The position numbers were made by a program, and so were the translations under genes. 64,000 nucleotides of DNA from Planctomycetaceae bacterium (GTDB lineage Bacteria; Planctomycetota; Planctomycetia; Pirellulales; Pirellulaceae). The stretch lies in NCBI GenBank assembly GCA_027487485.1, contig JAIYDN010000096.1:1-64000 (forward strand). Reading direction: 5' to 3'. Shown one piece after another: positions 53,885 through 63,505 of this stretch (positions within the stretch are counted from its first letter, which is position 1; every line of letters begins with the position of its first letter). The notes beneath the pieces were generated by a model, which was not told the origin of the DNA, made no database searches, and saw nothing but the letters and a program-made list of their open reading frames with translations.

Positions 53885-54664
53885 ATGTCAAAACGACCCA
53901 ATGTGTCCAAGAAAGATTTAAGAAAGGTCGAAATGAGTTCGCACAAGGGGCTGGACGACATACTGCGGGAATGGGAATTCGATCCGCATTCTCTATCGGT
54001 ACGACTTGTCAAAGGGGACGACGGACGAGATGTCATTCAAATGCGAGTCGACTTGGGTGTACTCCAAATGGAAACTCAAGGGCGTCCGGATGGATACAAC
54101 CCCGATGGCTTCGCGACTTTTCTGGACAGCGTCCTGGATTTTGAGAAAAAAGACCAGGAGTTTATCATGTCCGAGGAGCAATGTTTCGAAGCCGATCGCG
54201 AGTTTGTTCAGTTCTACCACCGTCGAATTTCGTGGCTGCGTCTGCAACATTATCATCGAGCCGTCGAGGATGCAGACCATACTTTATCGCTGATGGATGT
54301 CTGCCGCGACCATTCCCCCGAAGAGGAGTGGACCATGAGCCATGAACAGTACCGGCCCTTTGTCCTGTTCCATCGAACGCAAGCGGCTGCCCTCGCCGCC
54401 CTAAGCGATTCGGACGCAACCCTTGCTATCTCGGAAATCAATGCTGGCCTCAAGCTGATGCGATCGGTTTTTGAAGAACACGAAGCCGAAGAAGAGTTTG
54501 ATGAAGACGAAATGGTCCTGCAGTTGATCAAGTTGCGAGATTCTCTGAAAGAAGATTACGTGGGCCCCACCTTGCAAGAACGATTAGCACAAGCAGTCCA
54601 AACGGAACAATACGAACTGGCCGCTAAGCTTCGCGACGAACTTGCCCGCCGGCAGGAAAACTAA
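53885..54664 (+). CDS. UvrB/UvrC-motif protein
   Basis: 259 residues from the ATG at 53885; an ATG at 53934 is also possible. The core starts GLDDILREWEFDPHSLSVRL with VIQMRVDLGVLQMETQGRPD, a block seen in UVR-motif proteins of planctomycetes. A helical, charged middle leads to the C-terminal UVR helix pair LQERLAQAVQTEQYELAAKL. The UVR motif mediates UvrB-UvrC contact and also occurs in McsA and Clp proteins; there are no DNA-repair genes next to it. A binding or adaptor role is the safest statement. Confidence 0.78.
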   Translation: MSKRPNVSKKDLRKVEMSSHKGLDDILREWEFDPHSLSVRLVKGDDGRDVIQMRVDLGVLQMETQGRPDGYNPDGFATFLDSVLDFEKKDQEFIMSEEQCFEADREFVQFYHRRISWLRLQHYHRAVEDADHTLSLMDVCRDHSPEEEWTMSHEQYRPFVLFHRTQAAALAALSDSDATLAISEINAGLKLMRSVFEEHEAEEEFDEDEMVLQLIKLRDSLKEDYVGPTLQERLAQAVQTEQYELAAKLRDELARRQEN

Positions 54665-55006
54665 TCTCTCTCGTACTGGCCAGTCCCACAGGGCCAGTCC
54701 AACATGGCCGTCAAAATGGCAACGGCAGAGTCGCCAAGCCCTTACAAGGTACGAAAACCAATTGAATTAGGGCGGCAGCTTCATCATGTTGCCTAAGCGT
54801 TCGGCAAGCCAATGCAAAATTTGGCTTGCCCCTTCTTAAAGCTATCGCCCTCACAAGCCGGATAATCTGCACCGGTTTCCCAGGTTCCTGCAAGCGGCCA
54901 CCCAAGGTTCAACGCCTGTTGAGCCACTGCGAGCTATCTATTTGCTGCCTATTTCGGTGCGCACTCCCCTCGATTTTCGATCGTTTGGTCGATTGACGAA
55001 AAGATT
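54665..55006. other. Intergenic region with two stable hairpins
   Basis: 342 bases without a supported gene. ACTGGCC (54675-54681) pairs with GGCCAGT (54692-54698), just after the UVR stop. GGCAAGCCAA (54803-54812) pairs perfectly with TTGGCTTGCC (54821-54830) over an 8-nt loop. Neither is followed by a clear T-run on the plus strand, so they are not standard terminators; they may stabilise RNA or be decayed terminators. Confidence 0.5.
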
Positions 55007-56221
55007 ATGTCCAACACAACCAACAACAATCCCATTCGAGTCGCAGACCTTTCCGATACCGTCTACATCCCCCGAACCCCCACTAGAAAACAACCTCCGG
55101 CAAACAGCGATTTCGCCAGTCCGCCGCCTGAAAGCCCTGCAGTAGATCCGGAGTCGCCCTATGTTTGGAGCGAACGCGCCGTGGATCCAGCGAACGCGCC
55201 ATCCCTTCAGGCCGAAGGGGCTGTCAGTCCGAAAGCCAATCAAAGCAACATCAAGTCGGAACACCCGACCTTGGCCGAACTTCGGGCGAAGTTTATCCAC
55301 GAGCAATCGCTGGCCAGCACCCCAGAGCCTGAACGCACAGATTCACCCATTTCAGAACCGACTGCGTCTGAAATTGTTGAACAACAAACCAACTCGACGC
55401 CTATCCTGGCTGAACAATCCATCCAACCTAATGTGCAAGACAATGTAGCCGCCGCAAAAGTCCCAAGCCATTCGGAAACGGTCCCCGTCTGGGGAATCGA
55501 CTACCACCCGGTCACCATGGCCCAGTCGATTGACTACCTCGATCAAATCATTGCAAAACGGGAGCCCTCTTTTGCAATCACGGCCAACCTCAATTACGCC
55601 ATGCTCTGTTTCAAGCACCCGCGCTTGCAGGCATTTACCAAGCGTGCCTCGTTGGTACTCTGCGATGGAATGCCGATTTTCTGGCGAAGCAAACTCAGTA
55701 AGAAATCGTTGCCCGAAAGAGTCGCCGGGTCCGACTTGATTTACCAACTGTCAGAACGTTGCGCTGCCAAGGGGTATCGCGTGTACCTATACGGTGCCGC
55801 AGAAGGGGTCGCGGAAGCCGCCGCTGCTCAGCTTCAAAAACGTTATCCACTGCTCGAAATCGCCGGAGTGCAATGCCCTCCGTTTCATGATTCAAGCAGC
55901 ACTGCCATCCAGGACCAAGTGGCTCGCATCAAGAAAGCGAGGCCGGACGTTCTGTTTGTTGCATTGGGGCAGCCCAAGGGCGAATACTGGATCGAAGATC
56001 ATTTGAAGGAGCTTGGGGTTCCGCTCGCAATTCAACTGGGCGCATCCTTCGATTTCGTTGCTGGGCAAGCAAAACGCGCTCCCAAATGGATGCAACGAAC
56101 AGGGTTAGAATGGCTCTACCGAGCCGTGCAAGACCCATGGCGTTTGATCCCTCGTTATTTGGGCAATTTCGTGTTTCTGTTGCGTTCGGTTCGAAGGGAA
56201 ATGATCGACGGTCTGTCCTGA
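55007..56221 (+). CDS. WecG/TagA/CpsF-type glycosyltransferase (GT26) with a disordered N-terminal extension
   Basis: 404 residues. The first ~160 are Pro/Glu/Ser/Ala-rich with no fold visible. The GT26 domain starts at VPVWGIDYHPVTMAQSIDYL and has FAITANLNYAMLC, LVLCDGMPIFWRSKL (catalytic Asp), YLYGAAEGVAEAAAAQLQK, ALGQPKGEYWIEDHLKELG and QLGASFDFVAGQAKRAPKWM. The family adds ManNAc or ManNAcA to lipid-linked sugar in cell-surface polysaccharide synthesis, which agrees with wecB in this window. The extension contains two copies of AGCGAACGCGCC (55169-55180, 55189-55200) read in different frames. Confidence 0.9.
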   Translation: MSNTTNNNPIRVADLSDTVYIPRTPTRKQPPANSDFASPPPESPAVDPESPYVWSERAVDPANAPSLQAEGAVSPKANQSNIKSEHPTLAELRAKFIHEQSLASTPEPERTDSPISEPTASEIVEQQTNSTPILAEQSIQPNVQDNVAAAKVPSHSETVPVWGIDYHPVTMAQSIDYLDQIIAKREPSFAITANLNYAMLCFKHPRLQAFTKRASLVLCDGMPIFWRSKLSKKSLPERVAGSDLIYQLSERCAAKGYRVYLYGAAEGVAEAAAAQLQKRYPLLEIAGVQCPPFHDSSSTAIQDQVARIKKARPDVLFVALGQPKGEYWIEDHLKELGVPLAIQLGASFDFVAGQAKRAPKWMQRTGLEWLYRAVQDPWRLIPRYLGNFVFLLRSVRREMIDGLS

Positions 56222-56336
56222 TCGATTAGCCTGCGTCAATTGCGACAAAATCTGACCGCCGAATTCTAATTGTGCGTCCGGAACGACATGATTATTCTGG
56301 TGCCGTTGTACCCTTGAACTTTATTTCTTTCTTGAA

Positions 56337-58865
56337 GTGACCAAATCGATGCGCCTAGTTTGTCGTTACTTTTTCTCGTTAATCGTCCTTGGCTCTCTTT
56401 TCTCGGGAGCTCTTTTTGCCCAGCCTTTTCCAAACAAAAAGTATGGTCAGGAGGACAAGTTTCGACAACTCGAAGAGATCCTGCCAACCCCGAATGGATA
56501 CCGAAGCGCAGCGGGCGAACCAGGCCCTGATTATTGGCAGCAGAAAATCGATTACAACATCGACGTGACTTTGAACGACGTTGACCAATCCATCCAAGGT
56601 TCGGAGACGATTCGTTATCACAACCAGTCACCGCACACGCTGCGATATCTTTGGCTTCAATTGGACGCCAATATCTTCAAGCCTGACAGTGGCGCGAATC
56701 TTACCAAACCGTTTCGAGGTGTCGCCTCCAACCGAATGTCGACCCAAGAATTTGAGTCGATGATGTTGCGTCAATCGTTCGATGGGTCGTTCCATATCGA
56801 ATCGGTCACTGATGCCCGAGGCGTCGACCTACCAAAGACGATCGTCGACACGATGATGCGTATTGATCTTGGTGAACCATTGCTTCCCGGCCAAGAATTC
56901 AGCTTCAAAGTGCGATGGAATTACAAGATTAATCCCGCACGCTTGTTGAACGGCCGCACAGGCTATGAATTCTTTGAGAAGGACAAGAACTACATCTATG
57001 AAATCGCCCAATGGTTCCCAAGACTTGCAGCGTTCACCGATGTCAATGGATGGCAACATAAACAATACCTTGGCCAAGGCGAATTCACGCTAGAGTTCGG
57101 GGATTACATTGTTCGAATCACCGCCCCTGCCGATCACATCGTCGGTGCTACCGGCGTGCTTCAAAACCCAAGCGAAGTTCTGACGACAACTCAACAAGAA
57201 AGGTTGGCTTCCGCCAAGACCGCTGACAAGCCTGTATTTGTGGTAACGATGGATGAAGCCAAAGAGAACGAAAAAGAACCAGACTCCGCTACCAAAACTT
57301 GGGTTTATCACGCGGAAAACGTTCGTGACTTCGCGTTCGCTTCCAGCCGCAAGTTCATCTGGGATGCTCAAGGACACAACGCCAACGGAAATAGCGTCAT
57401 GGCCATGAGCTATTACCCCAAAGAAGCCGAGCCCCTTTGGAGCAAGTATTCGACACCCTCGATTATTCACACGCTCAATGTTTACAGTCGCTACACCTTC
57501 GACTACCCCTACCCGATCGCAATCAGTGTGAACGGACCAATCGGTGGGATGGAATACCCCATGATTTGTTTCAATGGACCTCGCCCCAAAGAGGATGGTA
57601 CCTATTCCGCAGGGACCAAATACGGCTTGATCTCCGTCGTGATTCATGAGGTCGGTCACAATTACTTCCCGATGATCGTGAACAGCGATGAACGTCAATG
57701 GTCATGGATGGACGAAGGCTTAAACACATTTTTGCAATACCTAGCGGAGCAAGAATGGCAAGACGATTATCCGTCCCAACGTGGCGACCCAGAATTCATG
57801 GTGCCGTACATGCAAAGCAGTAACCAAGTTCCCATCATGACCAATAGCGAATCCATTATGCAGTTTGGTCCTAACGCCTACAGCAAGCCAGCAACGGGAC
57901 TGAACATTTTGCGAGAGACTATTCTAGGACGCGAACTGTTCGATTTCTCCTTTAAAGAGTACGCTCGCCGATGGAAGTTCAAACGCCCCATGCCTGCTGA
58001 TTTCTTCCGCACCATGGAGGATGCTTCCGGTGTTGACCTCGATTGGTTTTGGCGAGGTTGGTTCTACACCACTGATCACTGCGATATCGCGATCAGCAAA
58101 GTAGAGCGATTCGAAATGGATCGGAACTCGCCCGACGAGAACTTTGAACTGAACAAAGAGAAGAAGGCTCAACGCAAAAAGACTCTATCGCAGCAGCGAA
58201 ATGAATCGCTCGAAAAACGCGCCAATCAATTTCCTGATCTAAAAGATTTTTACAACGAATATGATCCTTCGGAAGTGACCGAGGAGCAACGCAAGGCCTT
58301 TGAGAAGTTCAAGAGCGAACTTTCGGAGAAAGAAAAGGCCATGCTGGATAGCACCAATGCCTACTACCGCGTCAGCCTCAAGAACGAAGGCGGACTCGTG
58401 ATGCCCGTCATTCTTTACGCAACCTTTGAAGGTGGCTCGACTCGTGAAATTCGCATTCCAGCGGAAATTTGGCGAGTCGATAGCACTCAATGCGACACTC
58501 TGATCGTGAGCCAGCAGCCAATCAAGTCGATCGAACTCGATCCGTACCGCGAGACAGCAGACATTAACCGCGACAACAACTACTTCCCTCCCTTGATGGA
58601 ACCAAGCCGATTCCAATTGTTTAAGGCTCGTATGAACGCCGAAGACAACCCAATGCAACGGGCCAAGAAGGCAGCCGACGCAAAGGCTGCGGCAGAAAAA
58701 GCCGAAGCTGAAAAAGCAGCGGCTGAAAAAGCAAAGGCAAGTCAACCTGCGGAAGCTGGCAAGGCGGAAATGAAAGCCGATGAAGCGAAAGCCGATGCGG
58801 ACTCCGAAGTGAAGAAGGAAAAGAAGAAGAAAAAGAAGAACAAGAAACAGAAGCAAGATGTCTAG
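56337..58865 (+). CDS. Exported M1-family zinc metallopeptidase
   Basis: 842 residues from a GTG at 56337; the ATG at 56349 (MRLVCRYFFSLIVLGSLF) is equally good, and both keep the signal peptide. An N-terminal beta domain (YNIDVTLNDVDQSIQGSETI) is followed by the gluzincin site VVIHEVGHNYFPMIV (HEVGH at about 437-441) and WMDEGLNTFLQYLA, which gives the third zinc ligand Glu. M1 enzymes trim N-terminal residues from peptides. The last ~80 residues are an Ala/Glu/Lys repeat ending in poly-Lys (KKEKKKKKKNKKQKQDV), unusual for an exported enzyme. The DUF6702 gene follows 119 bp later. Confidence 0.92.
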   Translation: MTKSMRLVCRYFFSLIVLGSLFSGALFAQPFPNKKYGQEDKFRQLEEILPTPNGYRSAAGEPGPDYWQQKIDYNIDVTLNDVDQSIQGSETIRYHNQSPHTLRYLWLQLDANIFKPDSGANLTKPFRGVASNRMSTQEFESMMLRQSFDGSFHIESVTDARGVDLPKTIVDTMMRIDLGEPLLPGQEFSFKVRWNYKINPARLLNGRTGYEFFEKDKNYIYEIAQWFPRLAAFTDVNGWQHKQYLGQGEFTLEFGDYIVRITAPADHIVGATGVLQNPSEVLTTTQQERLASAKTADKPVFVVTMDEAKENEKEPDSATKTWVYHAENVRDFAFASSRKFIWDAQGHNANGNSVMAMSYYPKEAEPLWSKYSTPSIIHTLNVYSRYTFDYPYPIAISVNGPIGGMEYPMICFNGPRPKEDGTYSAGTKYGLISVVIHEVGHNYFPMIVNSDERQWSWMDEGLNTFLQYLAEQEWQDDYPSQRGDPEFMVPYMQSSNQVPIMTNSESIMQFGPNAYSKPATGLNILRETILGRELFDFSFKEYARRWKFKRPMPADFFRTMEDASGVDLDWFWRGWFYTTDHCDIAISKVERFEMDRNSPDENFELNKEKKAQRKKTLSQQRNESLEKRANQFPDLKDFYNEYDPSEVTEEQRKAFEKFKSELSEKEKAMLDSTNAYYRVSLKNEGGLVMPVILYATFEGGSTREIRIPAEIWRVDSTQCDTLIVSQQPIKSIELDPYRETADINRDNNYFPPLMEPSRFQLFKARMNAEDNPMQRAKKAADAKAAAEKAEAEKAAAEKAKASQPAEAGKAEMKADEAKADADSEVKKEKKKKKKNKKQKQDV

Positions 58866-58984
58866 CTTCGCTTCTCATCGATTCTAGCTTCCACGCAGCT
58901 ACTTTCTTTTGAGTAGCTGCGTTTCTTCGAGACGCAACGATCACCAGATGTACCCGATGCATCCTTTGAGGTCAAAGTGATACC

Positions 58985-59692
58985 ATGAATGAGACAAAGC
59001 TTACGATTGCCAACTCAATTCAAAATCACCTTTGGACTTCAAGAGTTCGGTCAGATCGCCAATGGTTAGTTCTCCTCTGCTTTTTCCTGGCGGGGATCGT
59101 ATTTCCCATTTCTTCGGCGGTAGCCTATGTGCACCCCTTTCATCTTTGTGTTGGCCAAATGACTTGGAACTCCCAGACTGAACGCTGGGAGGTCTCGCTG
59201 CGCTTGCACCCACAAGATCTCGAGCTTGCAATGACTCGCGAGGCCGCTCTCGCGAACCCATCGCTCGGTCAAAAGTTCAGCGTCGAGGATCAAGACTTCC
59301 CCGCGAATGCGACACTGTATATCAACCAACATTTGTTTTTACGACGAACTGCTTTGGCAACGACGCAGACAGAACTAACGGCCATTCTCCAAGCCGAAGC
59401 CAGTGAAGTTACCAAACCGGGTGCTGCAGAAAAGCCTCAGCCCGACACAAATCGCTCGCAGCTGAAATGGATTGGAATGGAGCAAGAAAAGGGTTGGCTT
59501 TGGATTCACATGGAAATGGAATCGCCCGTATGGAATGCCGAAAAAGAAAAGCTTTGGATGGTGAACGAACTGCTGTTGGATCATGTGCCTCGTCAGGAGA
59601 ATACAATGGCAGTCGATCCCGTGCATCTAGCAAAATTTTCGATGCAGTTCAAAAAGGATCAAAGGATTCACGAACTCGGTCGAACCCGATGA
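58985..59692 (+). CDS. DUF6702 family exported protein, partner of the M1 peptidase
   Basis: 235 residues. A membrane segment (about 27-47, WLVLLCFFLAGIVFPISSAV) is followed by the family start YVHPFHLCVGQMTWNSQTER and EVSLRLHPQDLELAMTREA; DUF6702 proteins share this HPFH-type motif. M1 metallopeptidase next to DUF6702 is a recurring gene pair, so the protein may assist or localise the peptidase. Its role is otherwise unknown. It converges with the HtrA gene, 15 bp between stops. Confidence 0.8.
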   Translation: MNETKLTIANSIQNHLWTSRVRSDRQWLVLLCFFLAGIVFPISSAVAYVHPFHLCVGQMTWNSQTERWEVSLRLHPQDLELAMTREAALANPSLGQKFSVEDQDFPANATLYINQHLFLRRTALATTQTELTAILQAEASEVTKPGAAEKPQPDTNRSQLKWIGMEQEKGWLWIHMEMESPVWNAEKEKLWMVNELLLDHVPRQENTMAVDPVHLAKFSMQFKKDQRIHELGRTR

Positions 59693-59707
59693 ATCCGACA
59701 CGGTTCA

Positions 59708-60940
59708 TCAATCGCTGCTACCTAGGATGACGGGCAACTGGAACACTTTGCCGTCGCGAACGACATTCAAAACCACTTGGTCGCCAGACTTCCGAGTTTC
59801 GATCACACTGAGCAAGTCGTCGGACTTGGTTACCTTCTGGCCATCAATTCCAACGATCAGATCCGACTGACCATGATCAACCACTTCTTGTTCGATAGTC
59901 AGGACACCACGACGCACTTTTCGACGTTCGAGCTTGGATCCTCTTAAACCGGCTCGTTCGGCCGGTCCATTCGGTGTAAGGTTGACCACAAGAAGTCCTT
60001 TGTCTGTCTCAAACACTTGCATGATTCCAATGGTGGGCCGTTGTGCACGTCCTGTTGCGAGCAACTGCGGAACAACCCTTCGTATGGTATTGATGGGAAT
60101 TGCAAATCCGATTCCCGCATTGTCGCCGCTGCGAGTAGCAATGGCGGTGTTCATCCCAATCAGCTCACCGCGTGAGCTCAAAAGTGGCCCTCCGGAATTG
60201 CCTTGATTAAGGGCCGCATCAATTTGAATGATGGAGCGAATGGTACGACGAGTTTTGGAAGTGATTTGCCGATTCAAACTGGAGATGATTCCCGTGCTCA
60301 TCGTCCGTTCCAGGCCGAATGGATTTCCGATCGCGATAATGTGTTGTCCTACACGTAAATTGCTTGAGTCTCCCCAGACCACTGGAAACAGCACTGATTC
60401 TGGCGCCGCAATCTTCAGAACGGCAATGTCATTATCGGGATCTTGCCCCACCAGCTCGGCCGGAAATGAATCGCCGTTGAAGAGGGTCACATTGATGTCC
60501 TTCGCACCTTCGATCACGTGGTAGTTGGTTAAGATGTGCCCTTGTTGATCGAAAACGCTTCCGCTGCCATTGCCTTCGATTTCGGACGCCATCATAAACG
60601 CCTCTGGGCGTATCGACCGAGTTGCGATGTTGACAACGCTGCGGTTTGCCTGGTCGTAAACAGAGACATTGACGGCCTCTTCCGACGTCATGGCAATGAA
60701 TCCGTCGGGAAAGAGAAGCCCTTGCACGGGGCCGCCGCCAATTGGATTGCCGTTGGGAATTTGGATAGGCTGAGCGATCGCCAAGGCTGACGGCTGATTG
60801 GCGTTGCCCCCCAGGTCACGGGATGCTGGCGCCAAAGGTGATTGCCCTACTGCCGATGGAACGCCCCCGTTCATTCGAAAGAGCGCACCGCAGAAAAATC
60901 CTGCAAAAAGAATAAGACCCGTCGCAATCGCATTCCGCAT
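59708..60940 (-). CDS. Membrane-anchored HtrA/DegS-type serine protease with a PDZ domain (second copy)
   Basis: 410 residues. A hydrophobic N-terminus (RNAIATGLILFAGFFCGALF) is not clearly cleaved, so this may be a DegS-like anchored protease. The triad is H141 (LTNYHVIEGA), D171 (DNDIAVLKI) and S249 (LNQGNSGGPLL). One PDZ domain follows (LLVVNLTPNGPAERAGLRGS); it contains a short insertion (KLERRKVRRGVLTIEQEV) before DLIVGIDGQKV. It should degrade or sense misfolded envelope proteins. It is distinct from the copy at 16642. Confidence 0.92.
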   Translation of the reverse strand: MRNAIATGLILFAGFFCGALFRMNGGVPSAVGQSPLAPASRDLGGNANQPSALAIAQPIQIPNGNPIGGGPVQGLLFPDGFIAMTSEEAVNVSVYDQANRSVVNIATRSIRPEAFMMASEIEGNGSGSVFDQQGHILTNYHVIEGAKDINVTLFNGDSFPAELVGQDPDNDIAVLKIAAPESVLFPVVWGDSSNLRVGQHIIAIGNPFGLERTMSTGIISSLNRQITSKTRRTIRSIIQIDAALNQGNSGGPLLSSRGELIGMNTAIATRSGDNAGIGFAIPINTIRRVVPQLLATGRAQRPTIGIMQVFETDKGLLVVNLTPNGPAERAGLRGSKLERRKVRRGVLTIEQEVVDHGQSDLIVGIDGQKVTKSDDLLSVIETRKSGDQVVLNVVRDGKVFQLPVILGSSD

Positions 60941-61066
60941 TGAAAGCTTCCTCCATGAAAAACCGGTTCATCTCGTCAGCTTGGTGACGAAAACCGTATC
61001 CCATGTTAACCTTTCCATTCCTATTGACCACCCTGCCTACTCTGCCATTTTCCAATTCGAATTCCC

Positions 61067-62638
61067 ATGACGATTCGCACTCGATTCGCCCCAAGCCCAA
61101 CAGGCTATCTCCATATCGGAGGGGTCCGCACCGCCCTTTTTAATTATTTGCTAGCCAAACAGGCCGGTGGTCAGTTCCTTTTGCGCATCGACGATACCGA
61201 TCAAAATCGGAACGTGGATGCTGCCTTACAACCAATTCTCGATGGATTCAAATGGTTGGGGCTTAGCTGGGACGAAGGGCCTGAAGTGGGAGGGCCGTTC
61301 GAACCTTATTTTCAATCGCAAAGATCGGAGCATCATCAAGCAGCGGCCAAGCTGCTGGTTGATTCCGGTCATGCGTATTTTGATTATGCCAAGCCTACGG
61401 AACTGGAAGCCCAGAAGGAGCTCGCTCAGAAAGAAGGCCGTGCCTTCATTTACGATCGAAGCTTCATGGCAGATACCGACGAGAAGAAAGCCAAGTTCGA
61501 AGCGGAAGGACGCCCCGTCTCGGTCCGTTTGAAAATGCCTCGCTCTGGCCAATGCGTTTTTCATGATTTGGTTCGAGGCGACTGTTCCTTTGAATGGGCC
61601 GACGAACAAGATCACGTGATTCAACGGGGCGATGGAACTTGTCTTTATCACTTGGCCAGCGTTGTCGACGACCATGATTTCAAAATCACTCATGTGGTCA
61701 GAGCCGTTGAGCACCTGCCGAATACACCGCGACAAATCTTTATCGCGCAAAGCCTAGGTTATCCTCTTCCTGTGTTTGCCCACTTGCCGTACGTAGCCGA
61801 GCCCGGGGGGACCGCAAAGCTAAGCAAACGGAAACTAGACAAGTACCTCAAGCAGAAAGACTTCGCGGCACTTTGCCAGTTAGGGGACACGATTGCATCG
61901 CGAGCGAAGATCCAAGTCACCAAAGAAACGTTCAATCCGGTCGTCGTCGATTTCTATCGCGAGACTGGGTTCCTTCCTGCAGCCATCCTCAACTACTTGC
62001 TTTTGTTAGGTTGGTCATTGGACGATAGCACCGAGCATTTTTCGCTCGAAGATGCTGTCAAGAATTTTTCGCTCGATCGCGTCAACAAGTCACCCGCTTC
62101 CTTCGACCCTCAGAAACTGGTCGCTTTTCAGTCGCGATGGATGAACCAACTGGATCTGAAGAAGAAGGTGGCGATGGTTTTACCCTTTCTTCAAAAAGCG
62201 GGATACATCGCTGAACCACCTCCGTGCGAGACGGCAGACCGACTTTCTAAAATTGTTCAAGCAGCCGGAGATCGGATCAAAATCGCTGGGGACATTTTGC
62301 AATTCGATGAGCTGTTTGTTGCGGCTGCAGAGCTTCCCATGGACGAGGCACTTTTCCAAAAGCGGTTGGCAACCGATCCTGCAGCGATCAGCGCACTTGG
62401 TTCGCTTCGGGGCGAACTGGAAGCGGCAACCGAGTTTACGGCGGCGTCGCTTGAACCCTTTTTGAAGGGGTTGGTCGAACGCGAAGGATGGAAGCTCGGT
62501 ACGTGCATCAACGCACTCCGTATCGCTTTAACCGGAAAGTCCAACGGCCTTGGTGTTTTCGATTACCTCGAGCTTTTGGGCAAGGCGGAATCGCTGACAC
62601 GGATCGACCGATGCTTGAGCCGCTTGACTCCCTCCTGA
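61067..62638 (+). CDS. gltX: Glutamyl-tRNA synthetase
   Basis: 523 residues, within the upper family range. HIGH-type motif [16 protein letters not shown] at 16-31 and KLSKR near residue 250 ([12 protein letters not shown]). The usual LRIEDTD reads LRIDDTD here, a conservative change. It charges tRNA-Glu with glutamate; whether it also mischarges tRNA-Gln depends on gatCAB, which is not in the window. The release-factor-like gene starts 19 bp later, so the two are likely co-transcribed. Confidence 0.95.
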   Translation: MTIRTRFAPSPTGYLHIGGVRTALFNYLLAKQAGGQFLLRIDDTDQNRNVDAALQPILDGFKWLGLSWDEGPEVGGPFEPYFQSQRSEHHQAAAKLLVDSGHAYFDYAKPTELEAQKELAQKEGRAFIYDRSFMADTDEKKAKFEAEGRPVSVRLKMPRSGQCVFHDLVRGDCSFEWADEQDHVIQRGDGTCLYHLASVVDDHDFKITHVVRAVEHLPNTPRQIFIAQSLGYPLPVFAHLPYVAEPGGTAKLSKRKLDKYLKQKDFAALCQLGDTIASRAKIQVTKETFNPVVVDFYRETGFLPAAILNYLLLLGWSLDDSTEHFSLEDAVKNFSLDRVNKSPASFDPQKLVAFQSRWMNQLDLKKKVAMVLPFLQKAGYIAEPPPCETADRLSKIVQAAGDRIKIAGDILQFDELFVAAAELPMDEALFQKRLATDPAAISALGSLRGELEAATEFTAASLEPFLKGLVEREGWKLGTCINALRIALTGKSNGLGVFDYLELLGKAESLTRIDRCLSRLTPS

Positions 62639-62657
62639 TGTTCTTTAAGGTGAATCC

Positions 62658-63239
62658 GTGACGGATAGTCAGCAAATCGTCGATGCTCCGCGACAAGATC
62701 CTAGCAACCTTCATCCGTGTCGATGGAGCGAGGAGGACCTTCAAGCCAAATGTCGATGGAGCTTTTCCCGCGCAAGTGGCCCTGGCGGCCAGAATCGAAA
62801 CAAAGTCGAAACTTGTGCTTCGGTCGAATTTTTGCCGACCAAAGATATGGCTCGTGCAAGCGAATCCCGAACGCAAGGCGAAAATAGAAAAGTGGCTTTG
62901 CATCGATTGCGTTGCAAGCTAGCTGTCGAGTTTCGCACACCGATTCAACCAGAGAAACATGGACCGAGTCCCGTCGTACTAGCCAACGATGCACTAGAGG
63001 TTTGGAATAAGTACTGCCGCAATGGAAGAATCCAAATTTCCGAAAACAATTGGGATTGGCCATCTCTTCTTTCGATTTTGCTCGATGTCCTGGCTTTGGA
63101 AGATTGGGATGTGCAGACTGCGTCCCTTGTTCTAGAGGTCAGTTCTTCCCAACTGGTCAAACTGCTCAAGAAAGAGCCGTTAGCTTTGAATCGCTTGAAC
63201 GAAGAACGGGCGACACGCGGCAAGCATGCTCTTCGTTGA
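62658..63239 (+). CDS. GGQ-domain release-factor-like protein
   Basis: 193 residues, GTG start. Only the catalytic domain of class I release factors is present: FSRASGPGGQNRNKVETCAS with GPGGQ at 41-45. It lacks the codon-recognition domains of PrfA/PrfB. The second half (about 110-193, LSILLDVLALEDWDVQTASL) is helical and not the basic tail typical of ArfB, so this is a separate subgroup. It could rescue stalled ribosomes by peptidyl-tRNA hydrolysis. It lies 19 bp after gltX. Confidence 0.85.
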   Translation: MTDSQQIVDAPRQDPSNLHPCRWSEEDLQAKCRWSFSRASGPGGQNRNKVETCASVEFLPTKDMARASESRTQGENRKVALHRLRCKLAVEFRTPIQPEKHGPSPVVLANDALEVWNKYCRNGRIQISENNWDWPSLLSILLDVLALEDWDVQTASLVLEVSSSQLVKLLKKEPLALNRLNEERATRGKHALR

Positions 63240-63505
63240 CTAAGACTAAGCCTGAAGCGACCGACGCAGGTTCCATCCAATCGTTGAACAGTCAGTCGCC
63301 GGCGTACCTACCCATTAGCCTCAGGCGGATCCATCAGAACAATCTGAGCTAGAGACAATTTCTTAGAAAAACGTTAAGCTCTTGGTTCCTTGATTCGGCG
63401 CAAAAGACAACGATGCATTGGTGAATGCGACGGTACGATCGGAATCTATGTCCTTGTTTCTTGCGCTGGGTGCTCCTAGCGTTTCCACCTGAAGACCTTT
63501 GAACT

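Noticed and set aside
63240-63340. Possible third copy of the palindromic element (AGCCTGAAGCG .. TTAGCCTCAGGCG)
   Set aside because: Only short pieces match, the arms do not pair and the flanking block of copies A and B is absent.
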